In this document: one piece after another, positions 1 to 8,507 of the stretch
Layout: every line of letters begins with the position of its first letter
How positions within the stretch are numbered: position 1 is the stretch's first letter
The notes under the pieces: model-generated
What the model was told of the DNA's origin: nothing
What the model saw: only the letters and a program-made list of their open reading frames with translations
The model's database searches: none
Program-made: the position numbers and the translations under genes
From: Devosia ureilytica
Lineage (GTDB): Bacteria > Pseudomonadota > Alphaproteobacteria > Rhizobiales > Devosiaceae
Reading direction: 5' to 3'
Assembly: GCF_024273195.1 (NCBI RefSeq)
Contig: NZ_JAMZCU010000005.1
Location: forward strand, 1 to 64,000
DNA length: 64,000 bases

Positions 1-601
1 TGAAGGCCGCATTGCCGACCGCATCGACCGTGGGCGCATCGTTGGAGTCCAGGAGACTCTCGTAGAATGGACGTTCTACATTCTCCCCAAAAGCCAGCGC
101 CGTCGGCGGCAGCAGGCCGCCGATGTTGAACGCGTCGCCGATACCGCCCACCGGCACTTCGAAATTGCCGCCCGAGCTCTGTGAGCCTGCGCCGCCTGGG
201 CCGGCAGCGGTTTCGATGCCATTGGCTTCAAACAGGGTCGCGACAGTCTGTGCGGGGATTTCGATGTCGCCGATGAAAATGGTAAGGCCGGTGATCGCGC
301 CATTGGGAACGACGATGATCGAGCCGTCGGCCTGGACAAATTCGAGATCCGTGCCGTTGACGCGCGGCTGGTCGACGCTCGCCTCGGCCGGCAGGCGCAA
401 GAACTCGCCGTTCTCGATCTCGATGATGGTCCGCGTCGGGTCTGCCGCTGGAGCACCCTGGGCAGCCTGCTCCGGTGGGGTTGTGTCGGTGGGCGGCACA
501 CCGGTGGCGCCGGTATCGGCCTGCGCGACCAAGATGGTTTCGCCGACTGCATCGCGACCTTCAACCAGAACACGCTCTGGATTGCGAATGCTCTCAACCA
601 T
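1..601 (-). CDS. N-terminus of a large type I secreted (LapA-like) adhesin, partial
   Basis: The reading frame opens with ATG at 599-601 and stays open to the window edge, giving the first 200 residues; the rest lies outside. There is no Sec signal peptide, as expected for a type I secretion substrate with a C-terminal signal. Residues 1-28 (VLVEGRDAVGETILVAQAD) resemble the start of many alphaproteobacterial VCBS/Ig-repeat or RTX proteins. After a Pro/Thr/Ala linker comes a compact domain at about 55-130, then TAAG at residues 131-134 in a Gly/Ser-rich stretch. TAAG is the motif cut by the LapG periplasmic protease in LapA retention modules. The exporter, adaptor and TolC genes lie directly upstream on the same strand, which supports a secreted surface protein. 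The adhesin role and LapG-type control are inferred; no lapG or lapD is in the window. Confidence 0.7.
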   Translation of the reverse strand, partial: MVESIRNPERVLVEGRDAVGETILVAQADTGATGVPPTDTTPPEQAAQGAPAADPTRTIIEIENGEFLRLPAEASVDQPRVNGTDLEFVQADGSIIVVPNGAITGLTIFIGDIEIPAQTVATLFEANGIETAAGPGGAGSQSSGGNFEVPVGGIGDAFNIGGLLPPTALAFGENVERPFYESLLDSNDAPTVDAVGNAAF

Positions 602-625
602 GACACTACCCCACAAATAACTTCA

Positions 626-642
626 GTTAACGTGGGGTTAAC
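626..642. promoter_or_regulatory. Candidate CtrA box (TTAA-N7-TTAAC) before the adhesin gene
   Basis: The sequence GTTAACGTGGGGTTAAC is two GTTAAC half sites giving TTAA-N7-TTAA, the consensus of the alphaproteobacterial cell-cycle regulator CtrA. It lies 25 bp before the adhesin start codon, in the 164-bp gap after the RHH/PAS gene. A further TTAACCTTAATAG stands at 723-735. The motif match is seen; binding is inferred. Confidence 0.45.
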
Positions 643-765
643 ATATAGTCACAGGTAAGACGCCACAATCGGCCGGACCCGGGAATGGCATAGCCTAATA
701 TGCGCGCAGCCGTAATATTTGTTTAACCTTAATAGATCTCGCATACCCGAATATGCAACCTTCCG

Positions 766-1392
766 TCAGCTCAGGATAAATCCGACCAACACATTGGCCG
801 GCTCGGGGGGAGGGACAATAATGCGCGCCTGCGTCCGTCGCTCGTGGTTGTCGACCACGATGGAGACGCCGCATTCGATCGCAGTGCCAGTAGCGAGCTC
901 AGCGAAAATCGTCTCGGCGGGGCGATCAAGCCGCAACTGCGCCTTCTCCACCGGACCGTTGCGCACCATCACAGTGCGCAAATAGCGGACAAACTCGTCA
1001 TTGACCCGAACAAGATGCTTGTTGCGATCAAGCGCGAAGGACGGCGTGGGCGCCATTTGCATCAGCTTGACCGCAGCCAGCGGCGCCGCAAGCGAAGCGA
1101 GTCGGTCGTCCTCGTTCAGCAGGCGCCGAACGATGATACTGCGCAAACCGCTCGACAGGTTCGTGCCCCCGACCTCGGCGGCCCCGAGCAGTTCGCGCAC
1201 CATCTCCGGGGTCTTGCGTCCTTGCCGCGTCGCCAATCGCGCAATTGCATCCCAGAACACCCCTTCCAGGCGCAGCGCGTGCCGGCCCGTGACGGTTGTG
1301 ACGGTTCGAAAGATTGGAACCGACCAGTCGTCTCCTGAACTCGCACCTGTCGAGACGTCCACAAGGTGGTCGTCGCGGTTGCTATCGTTCAA
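766..1392 (-). CDS. Ribbon-helix-helix (RHH_4-type) protein with PAS-like C-terminal region
   Basis: A 208-residue cytoplasmic protein. Residues about 37-95 match the alphaproteobacterial RHH_4 domain: a RHALRLEG..FWDAIARLA helix-strand pattern ending NLSSGLRSIIVRRL. Residues about 115-200 look like a small PAS-like sensor fold (SFALDRNKHLVRVNDEFVRYL). The start is TTG, chosen because AGGAGG lies six bases before it; the gene begins inside the last codons of the HlyD adaptor (11-bp overlap), so the two are translationally coupled. It sits between the exporter genes and the adhesin gene and probably regulates one of them by binding DNA. The DNA target and the PAS ligand are not known from sequence. 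Confidence 0.7.
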   Translation of the reverse strand: MNDSNRDDHLVDVSTGASSGDDWSVPIFRTVTTVTGRHALRLEGVFWDAIARLATRQGRKTPEMVRELLGAAEVGGTNLSSGLRSIIVRRLLNEDDRLASLAAPLAAVKLMQMAPTPSFALDRNKHLVRVNDEFVRYLRTVMVRNGPVEKAQLRLDRPAETIFAELATGTAIECGVSIVVDNHERRTQARIIVPPPEPANVLVGFILS

Positions 1393-2710
1393 TGAGAGCC
1401 TCCTGTCGGACCTTGTTGATGGGCTTGAGCAGATACTGCAGGATTGAGTGCTTGCCGGTAATGATGTCCACCGTGGTGACCATGCCAGGCAAGGTTGCCA
1501 GTTCCTGTCCGTGATAGTTGAGCGCCGTTTCCTCGGCGCGGACTGTCACGAGGTAATAGGTTTCGCGCGTTTGTTCATCGACAAGGCTGTCGGCGGAGAC
1601 ATTGTCCACCACCCCCTGCAGGCCGCCATAAACTGAGAAGTCATAGGCGGTGAACTGGATGCGCGCGGCCTGCCCGGGGATGACAAAGGCCACGTCCGAT
1701 GGCTTGAGACGCGCCTCCACCAGGAGGAAATCAGACTTGGGAACAATGTCCATCAACCGCGCGCCAGCCGTCACAACCGCACCGATTGTGGTCACATCGA
1801 CTGCATTGACGATCCCATCGACCGGCGAGCGGACTTCCGTGCGGCTGACCCTGTCTGTAGCGCCACGCAGTTGCTGCTCGGCGCTGGCCAGTTCCGCCCG
1901 CCGCAGCGTCAGTTCCGACAAGGCTTCCTGGCGAAATTGCTGATCGGCCTGCTGCACCTGCAATTGCGCCTCAAGCAGCGCTGCAGCCAGGCGAGCCGAG
2001 CTTTCGACCGTCGCGTCAATCTGCCCGGACAGATCCCCCACTTCCGATCGGAGCGCCAGAAGGTCTGTCCGTGCCGTCAACCCGCGCTCGGCCATGGGCT
2101 CGACCAGGGCAAGACGCTCCTGGGCAATTTCGAGGTTGGACTGCAGGCGTGCCCGGTTGACCGTTACCTCGTTGAGCTCACGCTGGCGCTGCTCGACACG
2201 TTGCCGCAACACATCGGCCGTACTCACACGGCTTTGCAGCCGCGACTCCAATAGATCACGTTCGGCACTGCAGACGGCGGGGGCCTCTGCGCCCACGTTT
2301 TCCGGGCAGATAAAATCCGAAAGGGTCAACCCGGCGCTTTCGATCCGCAACCGCTCGGTCTGCGCGGAAAGCGCCAGGACGCGCGCCTCCACCTCACCGG
2401 CACTCGAGGCGGTATTGGTGTCGTCGAGCCGCACCAGCAATTGACCCGCGGAAACCTGCTCGCCCGAGCGCACCAGGATGTCGGTGACCACGCCGGGTTC
2501 AGCGCTCTGCACGATCTGTGACTTGCCTGAGGGAATAACCTTGCCTTCGGCGCGACTGATCTGGTCGACCTCGGCCCAATTGGCCCAGAGCAGGAATGCG
2601 ACAACGACGGCCACCACCAGTACGATAATCTGCGTCCAGGCGCGCGGGGGGCGATCCGGCCGGAGGGAGTAGGTGGTTGAGGGCTTCATTTTGCTGTTCT
2701 GAAAATTCAT
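1382..2710 (-). CDS. HlyD-family type I secretion periplasmic adaptor
   Basis: A 442-residue membrane fusion protein that links the inner-membrane ABC exporter to the TolC channel. A short cytoplasmic tail is followed by one transmembrane helix at about 26-45. Next is a lipoyl-like half motif (SGEQVSAGQLLVRLDD, about 82-97), a long Glu/Gln/Arg-rich coiled coil (about 100-285), the second half motif (RSPVDGIVNAV) and a C-terminal beta-barrel region ending GKHSILQYLLKPI, typical of HlyD/LapC. Length fits the family (about 430-480). Its ATG overlaps the exporter stop as ATGA, so the genes are one operon. Assignment to type I secretion rather than drug efflux rests on the neighbouring C39-like exporter and large substrate gene. 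Confidence 0.9.
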   Translation of the reverse strand: MNFQNSKMKPSTTYSLRPDRPPRAWTQIIVLVVAVVVAFLLWANWAEVDQISRAEGKVIPSGKSQIVQSAEPGVVTDILVRSGEQVSAGQLLVRLDDTNTASSAGEVEARVLALSAQTERLRIESAGLTLSDFICPENVGAEAPAVCSAERDLLESRLQSRVSTADVLRQRVEQRQRELNEVTVNRARLQSNLEIAQERLALVEPMAERGLTARTDLLALRSEVGDLSGQIDATVESSARLAAALLEAQLQVQQADQQFRQEALSELTLRRAELASAEQQLRGATDRVSRTEVRSPVDGIVNAVDVTTIGAVVTAGARLMDIVPKSDFLLVEARLKPSDVAFVIPGQAARIQFTAYDFSVYGGLQGVVDNVSADSLVDEQTRETYYLVTVRAEETALNYHGQELATLPGMVTTVDIITGKHSILQYLLKPINKVRQEALIER

Positions 2711-4851
2711 TGCGCGTCCGCCCGCATGCGCAGTTGTTCGAGCACCTTGTCCTTGGGGCCGTCCGCAATCAACTTGCCATTGTCGATCACCATCAGGCGC
2801 GTCACCAGCGAAAGCAGGCTGTAGCGGTGTGTCGCAATCAGCACCGTCTGGTCGGGCATCAAGCTGGATTCCAGGTGCTTGATCAGCTGCCGCTCGGTTG
2901 CCAGGTCCATGGAGCTCGAGGGTTCATCAAGGAACATCACCTTGGGTTCAACGAGCATGGCGCGCGCCAGGGCGATGGCCTGGCGTTGCCCGCCGGACAA
3001 CAGCACGCCGCGCTCGCCCACCGGCATGTCATAGCCTTGCGGGTGCCGCGACACGAAATCCTCCACCCCCGCGCGACGGGCAGCGGTCATCAGCCGCTCT
3101 TCGGTCGCCGCCGGGTCGCTCATCAGAATGTTCTCGCGGACCGTGCCGTTGAATATTTCGGGGTCCTGGATAACCAGGCCCACGGCGCGTCGAAGGTCCT
3201 CGGGATGATATTGGTCGATATCGATGCCGTCGATGGAGACTTCACCCTCGCTGGCGCGATGGAAATTCACCAGCAGCCGCCCAATCGTGGTCTTGCCCGA
3301 GCCGATGCGCCCGATAATGCCGATCTTCTCACCCGGCTCGATAGCAAACGAGATTCCGTCCAGCACGAACACCTTGGACTGCGGATAGGCAAACCGGACC
3401 TTGTTGAAAGTGATCTTGCCGCCCTGCACCACCCGCTGCATCTGATTGACGCGTGTCGGGCGCTCATCGGGCAGCTTCATGATTCCGTCGACCGTCTGGT
3501 AGGCCTCAACGGCGGCGCGGGCGCGTAGCAGGGTCCCGGCAATCATGCCGATCGGGGCAATGAGGCGATTGGACAACATCATCGCCGCAATGATGGCGCC
3601 GGTGGTCACATCACCTGTGGTAAAGGCATAGGAGCCACCAACAATGATCCCGACCAGGGACAATTGCGATAGCGTTGCGGTGGTATTGGTTGCCATGGCC
3701 TGGAAGGCGCGCAGCTTGTCCTGCGTATTGGACGAAGCCAGCACCGCGGCCTCCCAGCGGCGCAACAATTGCCCTTCGGCGCGCGACGCCTTCACGGTTT
3801 GAGCGCCTGTCAACGCCTCAACCAGTACCGAATTGCGGGCAGATGATTCTGCCAGCGCCGATTTGACCGCCCGGCCGGACAAAATGCCGACGATCAGCGT
3901 GATGACCAGGGCCGCCACGCCGGCGATCAACGGGAAGATGACCAGCCAGCCAACCAGCAATGTCAGCACATAGGCAAAGATGCCCAGAAACAGCACGTCG
4001 ACAAACATGACCAATGTGCTGGCCGCAACAAACTCGCGCAGCACTTCGTACTGGCCGATACGGCTGACAAAGGCGCCTGTCGAAGCCGGGCGGGACGACA
4101 TGGGCGTGTTCAGAACCCGATCAAACAGCGCCGAGGACATCTTGAAGTCGATCGATCGACCAACAAATTCGATCACCCCGGCCCGGGCCAGTTTGAGCAG
4201 CAGGTCAAATATCGAGACCATGCCCACGCCGATGGCCAAGACCCACAAGGTCGTCTGCGCCGAATTGGGCAGCACGCGATCATAGACGTTCATGGTAAAG
4301 AGCGGGAAGGCGATGGCGAAGACGTTGATGAATGCAGCGGCCAGAAGGACATAGATCGCGCTGGCCGCATGCCCCCGCACGGCCGACCAGAACCAGTGCC
4401 CCTGCTGCGCCATGCGGACGCCGCTATGTTCCTGCACCGCCTGAAAGTCAGGTGAGACAAACATCAGCGGCGCCTGCTGCCGGGCGTCGATGTCCTTGGC
4501 GTCCAGGTTGACCTCGCTGCCCTGCAGCGGATCATAGGCGCGATAGGTGCGGCGATTGAGCCGGCTCAGCAGCACCAGCGGTGCGCGATTGCCGGGAAAC
4601 AGAATAACGGGGAAGTCATATTGCTTGAGGCGCTGAGGCGCCTCATTGCCATTTCGAACCGTCACACCGATGCGCGCAAATGCGGCCGCCATCAGCCGAA
4701 CGTCCATGCGTCCGTGCTCGATCGGCAGGCCGGCCGTCAGCGTCGCAACGGAATCGGACTTTCGCCACGCTCGCGCCAGGAACCGTATGCAATCCAGAAC
4801 GGGATCGACAGTGGAGGTTTTTTCAACCTCGGATTGAGCCGCGACAGTCAT
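2707..4851 (-). CDS. Type I secretion ABC transporter with C39-like domain (LapB-like)
   Basis: A 714-residue inner-membrane ATPase exporter. Residues 1-135 form a peptidase C39-like domain. The position of the catalytic Cys is replaced (DSVATLTAGLP), so it should bind substrate rather than cut it, as in HlyB and LapB. Transmembrane helices span about 155-430. The nucleotide-binding domain has Walker A GRIGSGKTT (about 515), signature LLSGGQRQA (about 620), Walker B VMFLDEP and the H-loop ATHR. It lies 102 bp after the TolC gene and overlaps the adaptor gene by 4 bp. The lack of protease activity agrees with export of a substrate without a leader peptide, such as the adhesin at 1-601. Confidence 0.92.
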   Translation of the reverse strand: MTVAAQSEVEKTSTVDPVLDCIRFLARAWRKSDSVATLTAGLPIEHGRMDVRLMAAAFARIGVTVRNGNEAPQRLKQYDFPVILFPGNRAPLVLLSRLNRRTYRAYDPLQGSEVNLDAKDIDARQQAPLMFVSPDFQAVQEHSGVRMAQQGHWFWSAVRGHAASAIYVLLAAAFINVFAIAFPLFTMNVYDRVLPNSAQTTLWVLAIGVGMVSIFDLLLKLARAGVIEFVGRSIDFKMSSALFDRVLNTPMSSRPASTGAFVSRIGQYEVLREFVAASTLVMFVDVLFLGIFAYVLTLLVGWLVIFPLIAGVAALVITLIVGILSGRAVKSALAESSARNSVLVEALTGAQTVKASRAEGQLLRRWEAAVLASSNTQDKLRAFQAMATNTTATLSQLSLVGIIVGGSYAFTTGDVTTGAIIAAMMLSNRLIAPIGMIAGTLLRARAAVEAYQTVDGIMKLPDERPTRVNQMQRVVQGGKITFNKVRFAYPQSKVFVLDGISFAIEPGEKIGIIGRIGSGKTTIGRLLVNFHRASEGEVSIDGIDIDQYHPEDLRRAVGLVIQDPEIFNGTVRENILMSDPAATEERLMTAARRAGVEDFVSRHPQGYDMPVGERGVLLSGGQRQAIALARAMLVEPKVMFLDEPSSSMDLATERQLIKHLESSLMPDQTVLIATHRYSLLSLVTRLMVIDNGKLIADGPKDKVLEQLRMRADAQ

Positions 4852-4953
4852 TCACGCCGCCGTTCTGCAAACAGGCATTACCAACCACCAAAATGTAGCT
4901 GGTGCACAGTTAAGCACAGATTGGTGGCGCTGTAATCAAAGCGCCATCACAAC

Positions 4954-6354
4954 TTAGTTGCTAGCTGTCGGCAGAGTTAATGGTGTAAGCGTGCGCGGTT
5001 CTGATGCTTGCCAAGACTGGATATCGAACGCCGAGCGCGTGTCGGCAACTGCACTGCCATGGGTGCTCACACCCATGAAATTGAGCAATGTGCCACTGGC
5101 AGCCAGCACGCGGTATTCAGCAAACATCACACTATATCGGGCAGTTTCGCGCAGGATCTGCACATTGTAGCGCGTATTCTGGGCATCGAGCACGTCCAGC
5201 AACGAGCGCTCACCAATGATGAACTGATCGCGATATGAATCGACGAGGCTTCCCGAAGAATTGAGCTGCTCGTCATACACCCGGGCCAGTTCGCCCTGGC
5301 TTTTTAGCCGCAACCAGGATTCGCGCACCGCCTGCTCGACTTCGCGCACGGTCTGGTCAAAGACCAGCTTGGCTTCGCTTTCGCGGCGAATTTCTTCCTG
5401 AACCTGCGCCCGCGCTATGCCACCGTCAAAGATGTTCCAACGCAGGGACAGCTTCACGCTGGCATCGTTCTGCCAGCCATCAGCGCCAGAGATATCGTAT
5501 CCGGTCGCAGCGCGCCCTTCGAGCTGAAGCTTTGGCTTCAATCCGGCCTCAGCCTGGTCAACCAGCGCGGACGCTGCGTCGATATCAGCGCCAGCAGTCT
5601 TGGTCCGCGGATTGTTGACAATCGCATTGGCAATCGCCAGCTCAAGCGAGCCAGGCACGGCGATCGAGGCACGGCTCGGGGCACCCACGGAGCCAGGCAT
5701 CATCCCGACAAAGGTCTTGAACTCGATCTGCGCGGCAGCCAGCTCAACGCCGGCTTCGGTCAGCCGAGCCCGCGCCGCAGCAAGGCGCTCGATGGACTGG
5801 AAGCGATCTGCCTCGGTCAACTGCCCACTGTCGATGGCAGCCGCCACATCCTGAACCATTGACTCATGGAAGGTGACGTTCTGGCGGGTAAGACCCACGA
5901 TCTGCTGCTGCAGCAGGACCTGATAATAGACGCGCACGATCTGGAGGGCGATAAACTCGCTGCGCTCCATCACGCGGTACGATGCACTGTCCACGCGCGC
6001 GGCCTGGCGGGCCAGCTCGGAATCGCGGAAACCGCCATCATAAAGATCGTAGGTGGCAACCAGGCCGATCTGGGTGGGATAGAGCGGATCGTTTTCGATA
6101 CCAAGCGCCCGGCGGGACGGATTATTCAACATCTGGACGCCGGCAGAGGCCTCCAGATCGACACGCGGCGCGTAGAGCCCCTCAGCCTGACGCAGCTCGA
6201 AGCCGGTCGCATCGTGGTTCTGGATCGCCTGGCCGATCTCTGGATTGCTGTCCATCGCCAGCTGCACGGCCTCTTTAAGGCCCATTGCATGAACTGCACC
6301 CACACTCATCAAGGAGACGGTTGAAAGCAGGACGATCTTGAGAAACGTATTCAT
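4954..6354 (-). CDS. TolC-family outer membrane channel for type I secretion
   Basis: A 466-residue outer membrane efflux protein. The chosen ATG (6352-6354) is preceded by AAAGAGA and starts a clear signal peptide (MNTFLKIVLLSTVSLMSVG, cleaved after AVHA); an upstream in-frame start would add seven residues before it. The mature part has the duplicated TolC helical hairpin pattern (MGLKEAVQLAMDSNPEIGQA, then a second repeat with ELAIANAIVNNPR) and ends with a low-complexity tail. It completes the three-part export path with the ABC protein and adaptor downstream. A LapE-like role is inferred from the operon; TolC proteins can serve more than one transporter. Confidence 0.9.
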   Translation of the reverse strand: MNTFLKIVLLSTVSLMSVGAVHAMGLKEAVQLAMDSNPEIGQAIQNHDATGFELRQAEGLYAPRVDLEASAGVQMLNNPSRRALGIENDPLYPTQIGLVATYDLYDGGFRDSELARQAARVDSASYRVMERSEFIALQIVRVYYQVLLQQQIVGLTRQNVTFHESMVQDVAAAIDSGQLTEADRFQSIERLAAARARLTEAGVELAAAQIEFKTFVGMMPGSVGAPSRASIAVPGSLELAIANAIVNNPRTKTAGADIDAASALVDQAEAGLKPKLQLEGRAATGYDISGADGWQNDASVKLSLRWNIFDGGIARAQVQEEIRRESEAKLVFDQTVREVEQAVRESWLRLKSQGELARVYDEQLNSSGSLVDSYRDQFIIGERSLLDVLDAQNTRYNVQILRETARYSVMFAEYRVLAASGTLLNFMGVSTHGSAVADTRSAFDIQSWQASEPRTLTPLTLPTASN

Positions 6355-6384
6355 GCTGAAAATCTCTTTGCCCACTATCCCAAC

Positions 6385-6747
6385 CTACCGGAACGACACG
6401 TACTGCTGGTGAAAGCAGTCGCATTTCTGAACCGACTCTTCGTCGACATAGCCACCATTGAGATAGCCCAATGCGGTCGAGCACGCCCAGCGCGCCTCCA
6501 TGGCCCAGATAAAAGCCGGCTGCCGGGACGTCAGAACCGACGGATCATCCATTCCGGCCTTTGCACTTTCGAGATTGGCGGCGACAGATTGGCGAATCTC
6601 TTCGACCGGCATGAGCGGCATGACTGACTGGCGATAATTGGTGCACTGCCCGCCGTAATTGAGGAGCAGATCGGCAGCCATCCCATTGCCCGCAGCGACA
6701 AAAGTCCCCACCACGACTGCGATGACCCTGACGAATCCAAGCTGCAT
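6385..6747 (-). CDS. Small exported Cys-containing protein heading the secretion operon
   Basis: A 120-residue protein I do not recognise. It starts with a signal peptide (MQLGFVRVIAVVVGTFVAAG, cleavage near GMAA-DLL), so it should be periplasmic. The mature protein of about 96 residues has four Cys (QCTNYR, WACSTAL, QKCDCFHQ), suggesting disulfides or metal binding. It lies 30 bp before the TolC gene on the same strand and appears to be the first gene of the secretion operon. A role in export, sensing or proteolytic control of the adhesin is possible from position only; it shows no similarity that I can see to LapG, which is larger and has a Cys-His-Asp triad. Confidence 0.6.
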   Translation of the reverse strand: MQLGFVRVIAVVVGTFVAAGNGMAADLLLNYGGQCTNYRQSVMPLMPVEEIRQSVAANLESAKAGMDDPSVLTSRQPAFIWAMEARWACSTALGYLNGGYVDEESVQKCDCFHQQYVSFR

Positions 6748-7277
6748 AGTAATTGCCCCACCCCATAACCTGCGCGCAGTTTAGTGCATCTGCGCGCCGC
6801 CGAGCAAGTCTGCCAAATCCTTTTACAAACTTTCACCGGAACCGATGCAGAAATGCCGCACCGTTTAACAAATCGGTAACTATTAGAACCATCGAAAACT
6901 AGGCCCACAAAGCATAACAAAATAGACGGCCAGCCTATCTGATCAGATGGTGCCGACCAACCTCCCACCACGCCACTGAAAGCCGAGGCTCTTTGCGCAA
7001 CATCACCCGGCGCCCCTCACCGAGGGCCAATCGTTGCCCACCGTCGCATCCAGCACATTCATGCCAGTTTCCAAGGTCCAAGACAGACAAGCACTCAGCG
7101 CCCGCGCAAATGTATTTACGTCGTCGCGCCTCTGGCTGCGGAAACATTTGCCGAAGTTGAAAAAATCGTAATGACGCAAGCTAGCCGATCCTGCACCAGC
7201 GCAAACGCAATTGCGCGCACTAAGATGCCCAACTCTGCGGTTTGAAAGTATCCCACACGCTATACAAAATAGCGAAA
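6748..7277. other. Intergenic region between secretion operon and tRNA remnant
   Basis: No convincing gene in 530 bp; the reading frames here have no recognisable protein. It must hold the promoter of the secretion operon. The only clear motif is a perfect 12-bp palindrome ATCTGATCAGAT at 6937-6948, about 190 bp before the first gene, which could be an operator. Confidence 0.5.
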
Positions 7278-7330
7278 TGGCGCGCCCGGAACGATTCGAA
7301 CGTCCGACCCCCAGATTCGTAGTCTGGTGC
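7278..7330 (-). repeat. attL: displaced 3' part of tRNA-Arg at left end of island
   Basis: This 53-bp fragment is the 3' portion of tRNA-Arg (anticodon stem-loop, T arm, acceptor, CCA). It stops at the anticodon stem, where homology to the intact gene at 26755-26831 ends. A 25-bp block (7306-7330) is identical to 26783-26807. The T-arm half (7278-7305) differs from the intact copy and is presumably the original chromosomal 3' end that the island pushed away when it integrated. Confidence 0.88.
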
Positions 7331-8102
7331 AAGCCGTTGATTTGTATACTTCTTTCCGCAAACCAGAGCCTTAGCGACGCATTGTAGATCAATGGCTTAG
7401 ATCGGAAATGCAAACCGAATCCGCCATTCGCGATTAACACGAAAATGGGGCGCGGCTTCTGCTGTTGGGTCAGCGCCTCTCGCCAAGCTGTCGCCAATTC
7501 TCACCGGGGTTGAAACCGGGGAATGGCTCACTCCCTCGGTACCGCCAGTCAGATGCCTTGGGATTCACGCGCAAATGAAGCGAAGTCCTAGAAAATCCAC
7601 TTAGTAAGTAGGCAGTGCCTTGGGGTGCCGAGGCATATCCGGCGACCTATCCTCCTCATCCGGATTGAACGTCTTCTTACGCACAGTGTTTGGATGGGTA
7701 CTCTCGGCGTAGTGATGATGGACTTTTGGCCAACGCTAGCAAAGCCCCTTGCCATACGGGGCCAGGAAAGGCCACGAAGTCGGGCTCACCATTTGCTAGC
7801 GCTTCTGGGCATGTGCGAGCGTTGGACGACAATTCACCAACAACTTAACGTAAACACCACCGCATCCGGCATGCGGTGGTCCGTCAACCTGGTGTAAACA
7901 CCACCGCAAACTGGCATGCGGTGGTAATTCGTGATAGCCGCCTGCGAAACTAGCAAAGGCGGGTCGATATGGGCTTTTTTGAAGCATCACCGCATCTATT
8001 CTTGCGGTGATGCTAACACCAAGTTGACAAGATTAGCCGGTATTGCGTTTTTCTCGAAGTCAGCAATTACAGCTTTCTGCAAATCAGGCTGACGCCTACA
8101 TT
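7331..8102. other. Non-coding left arm of the island
   Basis: No gene is supported in these 770 bp. The striking content is three GC-rich hairpins at 7856-8013 (listed separately). The base composition is lower in GC than the flanking core genes, in line with acquired DNA. Confidence 0.5.
7856..8013. repeat. Array of three related hairpins
   Basis: The hairpins are 7856-7880 (ACCACCGCA / TGCGGTGGT, 7-nt loop), 7900-7925 (same arms, 8-nt loop) and 7984-8013 (GCATCACCGCA / TGCGGTGATGC, 8-nt loop). The first two are a direct repeat including the preceding GTAAAC. All three share an ACCGCA/TGCGGT core stem. They could be terminators, or a structured origin or nick region for the HUH protein encoded 1.1 kb downstream. 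Confidence 0.6.
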
Positions 8103-8507
8103 TCAGCCCGACTGTTCTAAAGCTCGCTGAGCGCTTTTGCTGCATGCAACGACAAAACATGCATCAGACTGTTGAACATCCAGCCAGGGAGCACCCCTGT
8201 TGATCCTCAGACAGTCAGATCGGGCCTCGACAGGATTGATGTCAAAGTAGCGACAATTTTGGCCGCGGATATAGCTGGTACTTTTCACTCTGGGGCCTAC
8301 AACTTTCTGACTGGAGAGCTGCCAGATCGGGAGACGATCCATTTCATCGCGTTGGATGAATAGCGGACCGAGACCAAGGACGTTGCGCCAGTACTCGGCG
8401 ACATGCTGTTTGGTGCTTGTGCGGGTGGCGACCAAGCCGGCGCTGTGGATCAGAGACCCTAGCTTTGCCTCTAACCAAGGGTCGAACTCTTGGGCCGAAC
8501 GGTGCAC
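8103..8507 (-). CDS. Hypothetical protein in the island's left arm
   Basis: A possible 134-residue protein starting with GTG, with a weak AAGG about nine bases upstream. Codon choice is reasonably coding-like and no in-frame start exists further upstream because a stop precedes it. I recognise no domain; the sequence is soluble-looking with several Cys near the C-terminus. No neighbour is close enough to suggest a job. It may equally be a remnant of a longer gene, so this is a low-confidence call. Confidence 0.3.
   Translation of the reverse strand: MHRSAQEFDPWLEAKLGSLIHSAGLVATRTSTKQHVAEYWRNVLGLGPLFIQRDEMDRLPIWQLSSQKVVGPRVKSTSYIRGQNCRYFDINPVEARSDCLRINRGAPWLDVQQSDACFVVACSKSAQRALEQSG

Noticed and set aside
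7003..7497. 165-residue open frame spanning the tRNA remnant
   Set aside because: It crosses the attL junction, so it cannot be an ancestral gene, and it shows no domain.
7856..8013. CRISPR array
   Set aside because: Only three palindromic units of unequal spacing, without unique spacers of constant length or cas genes.
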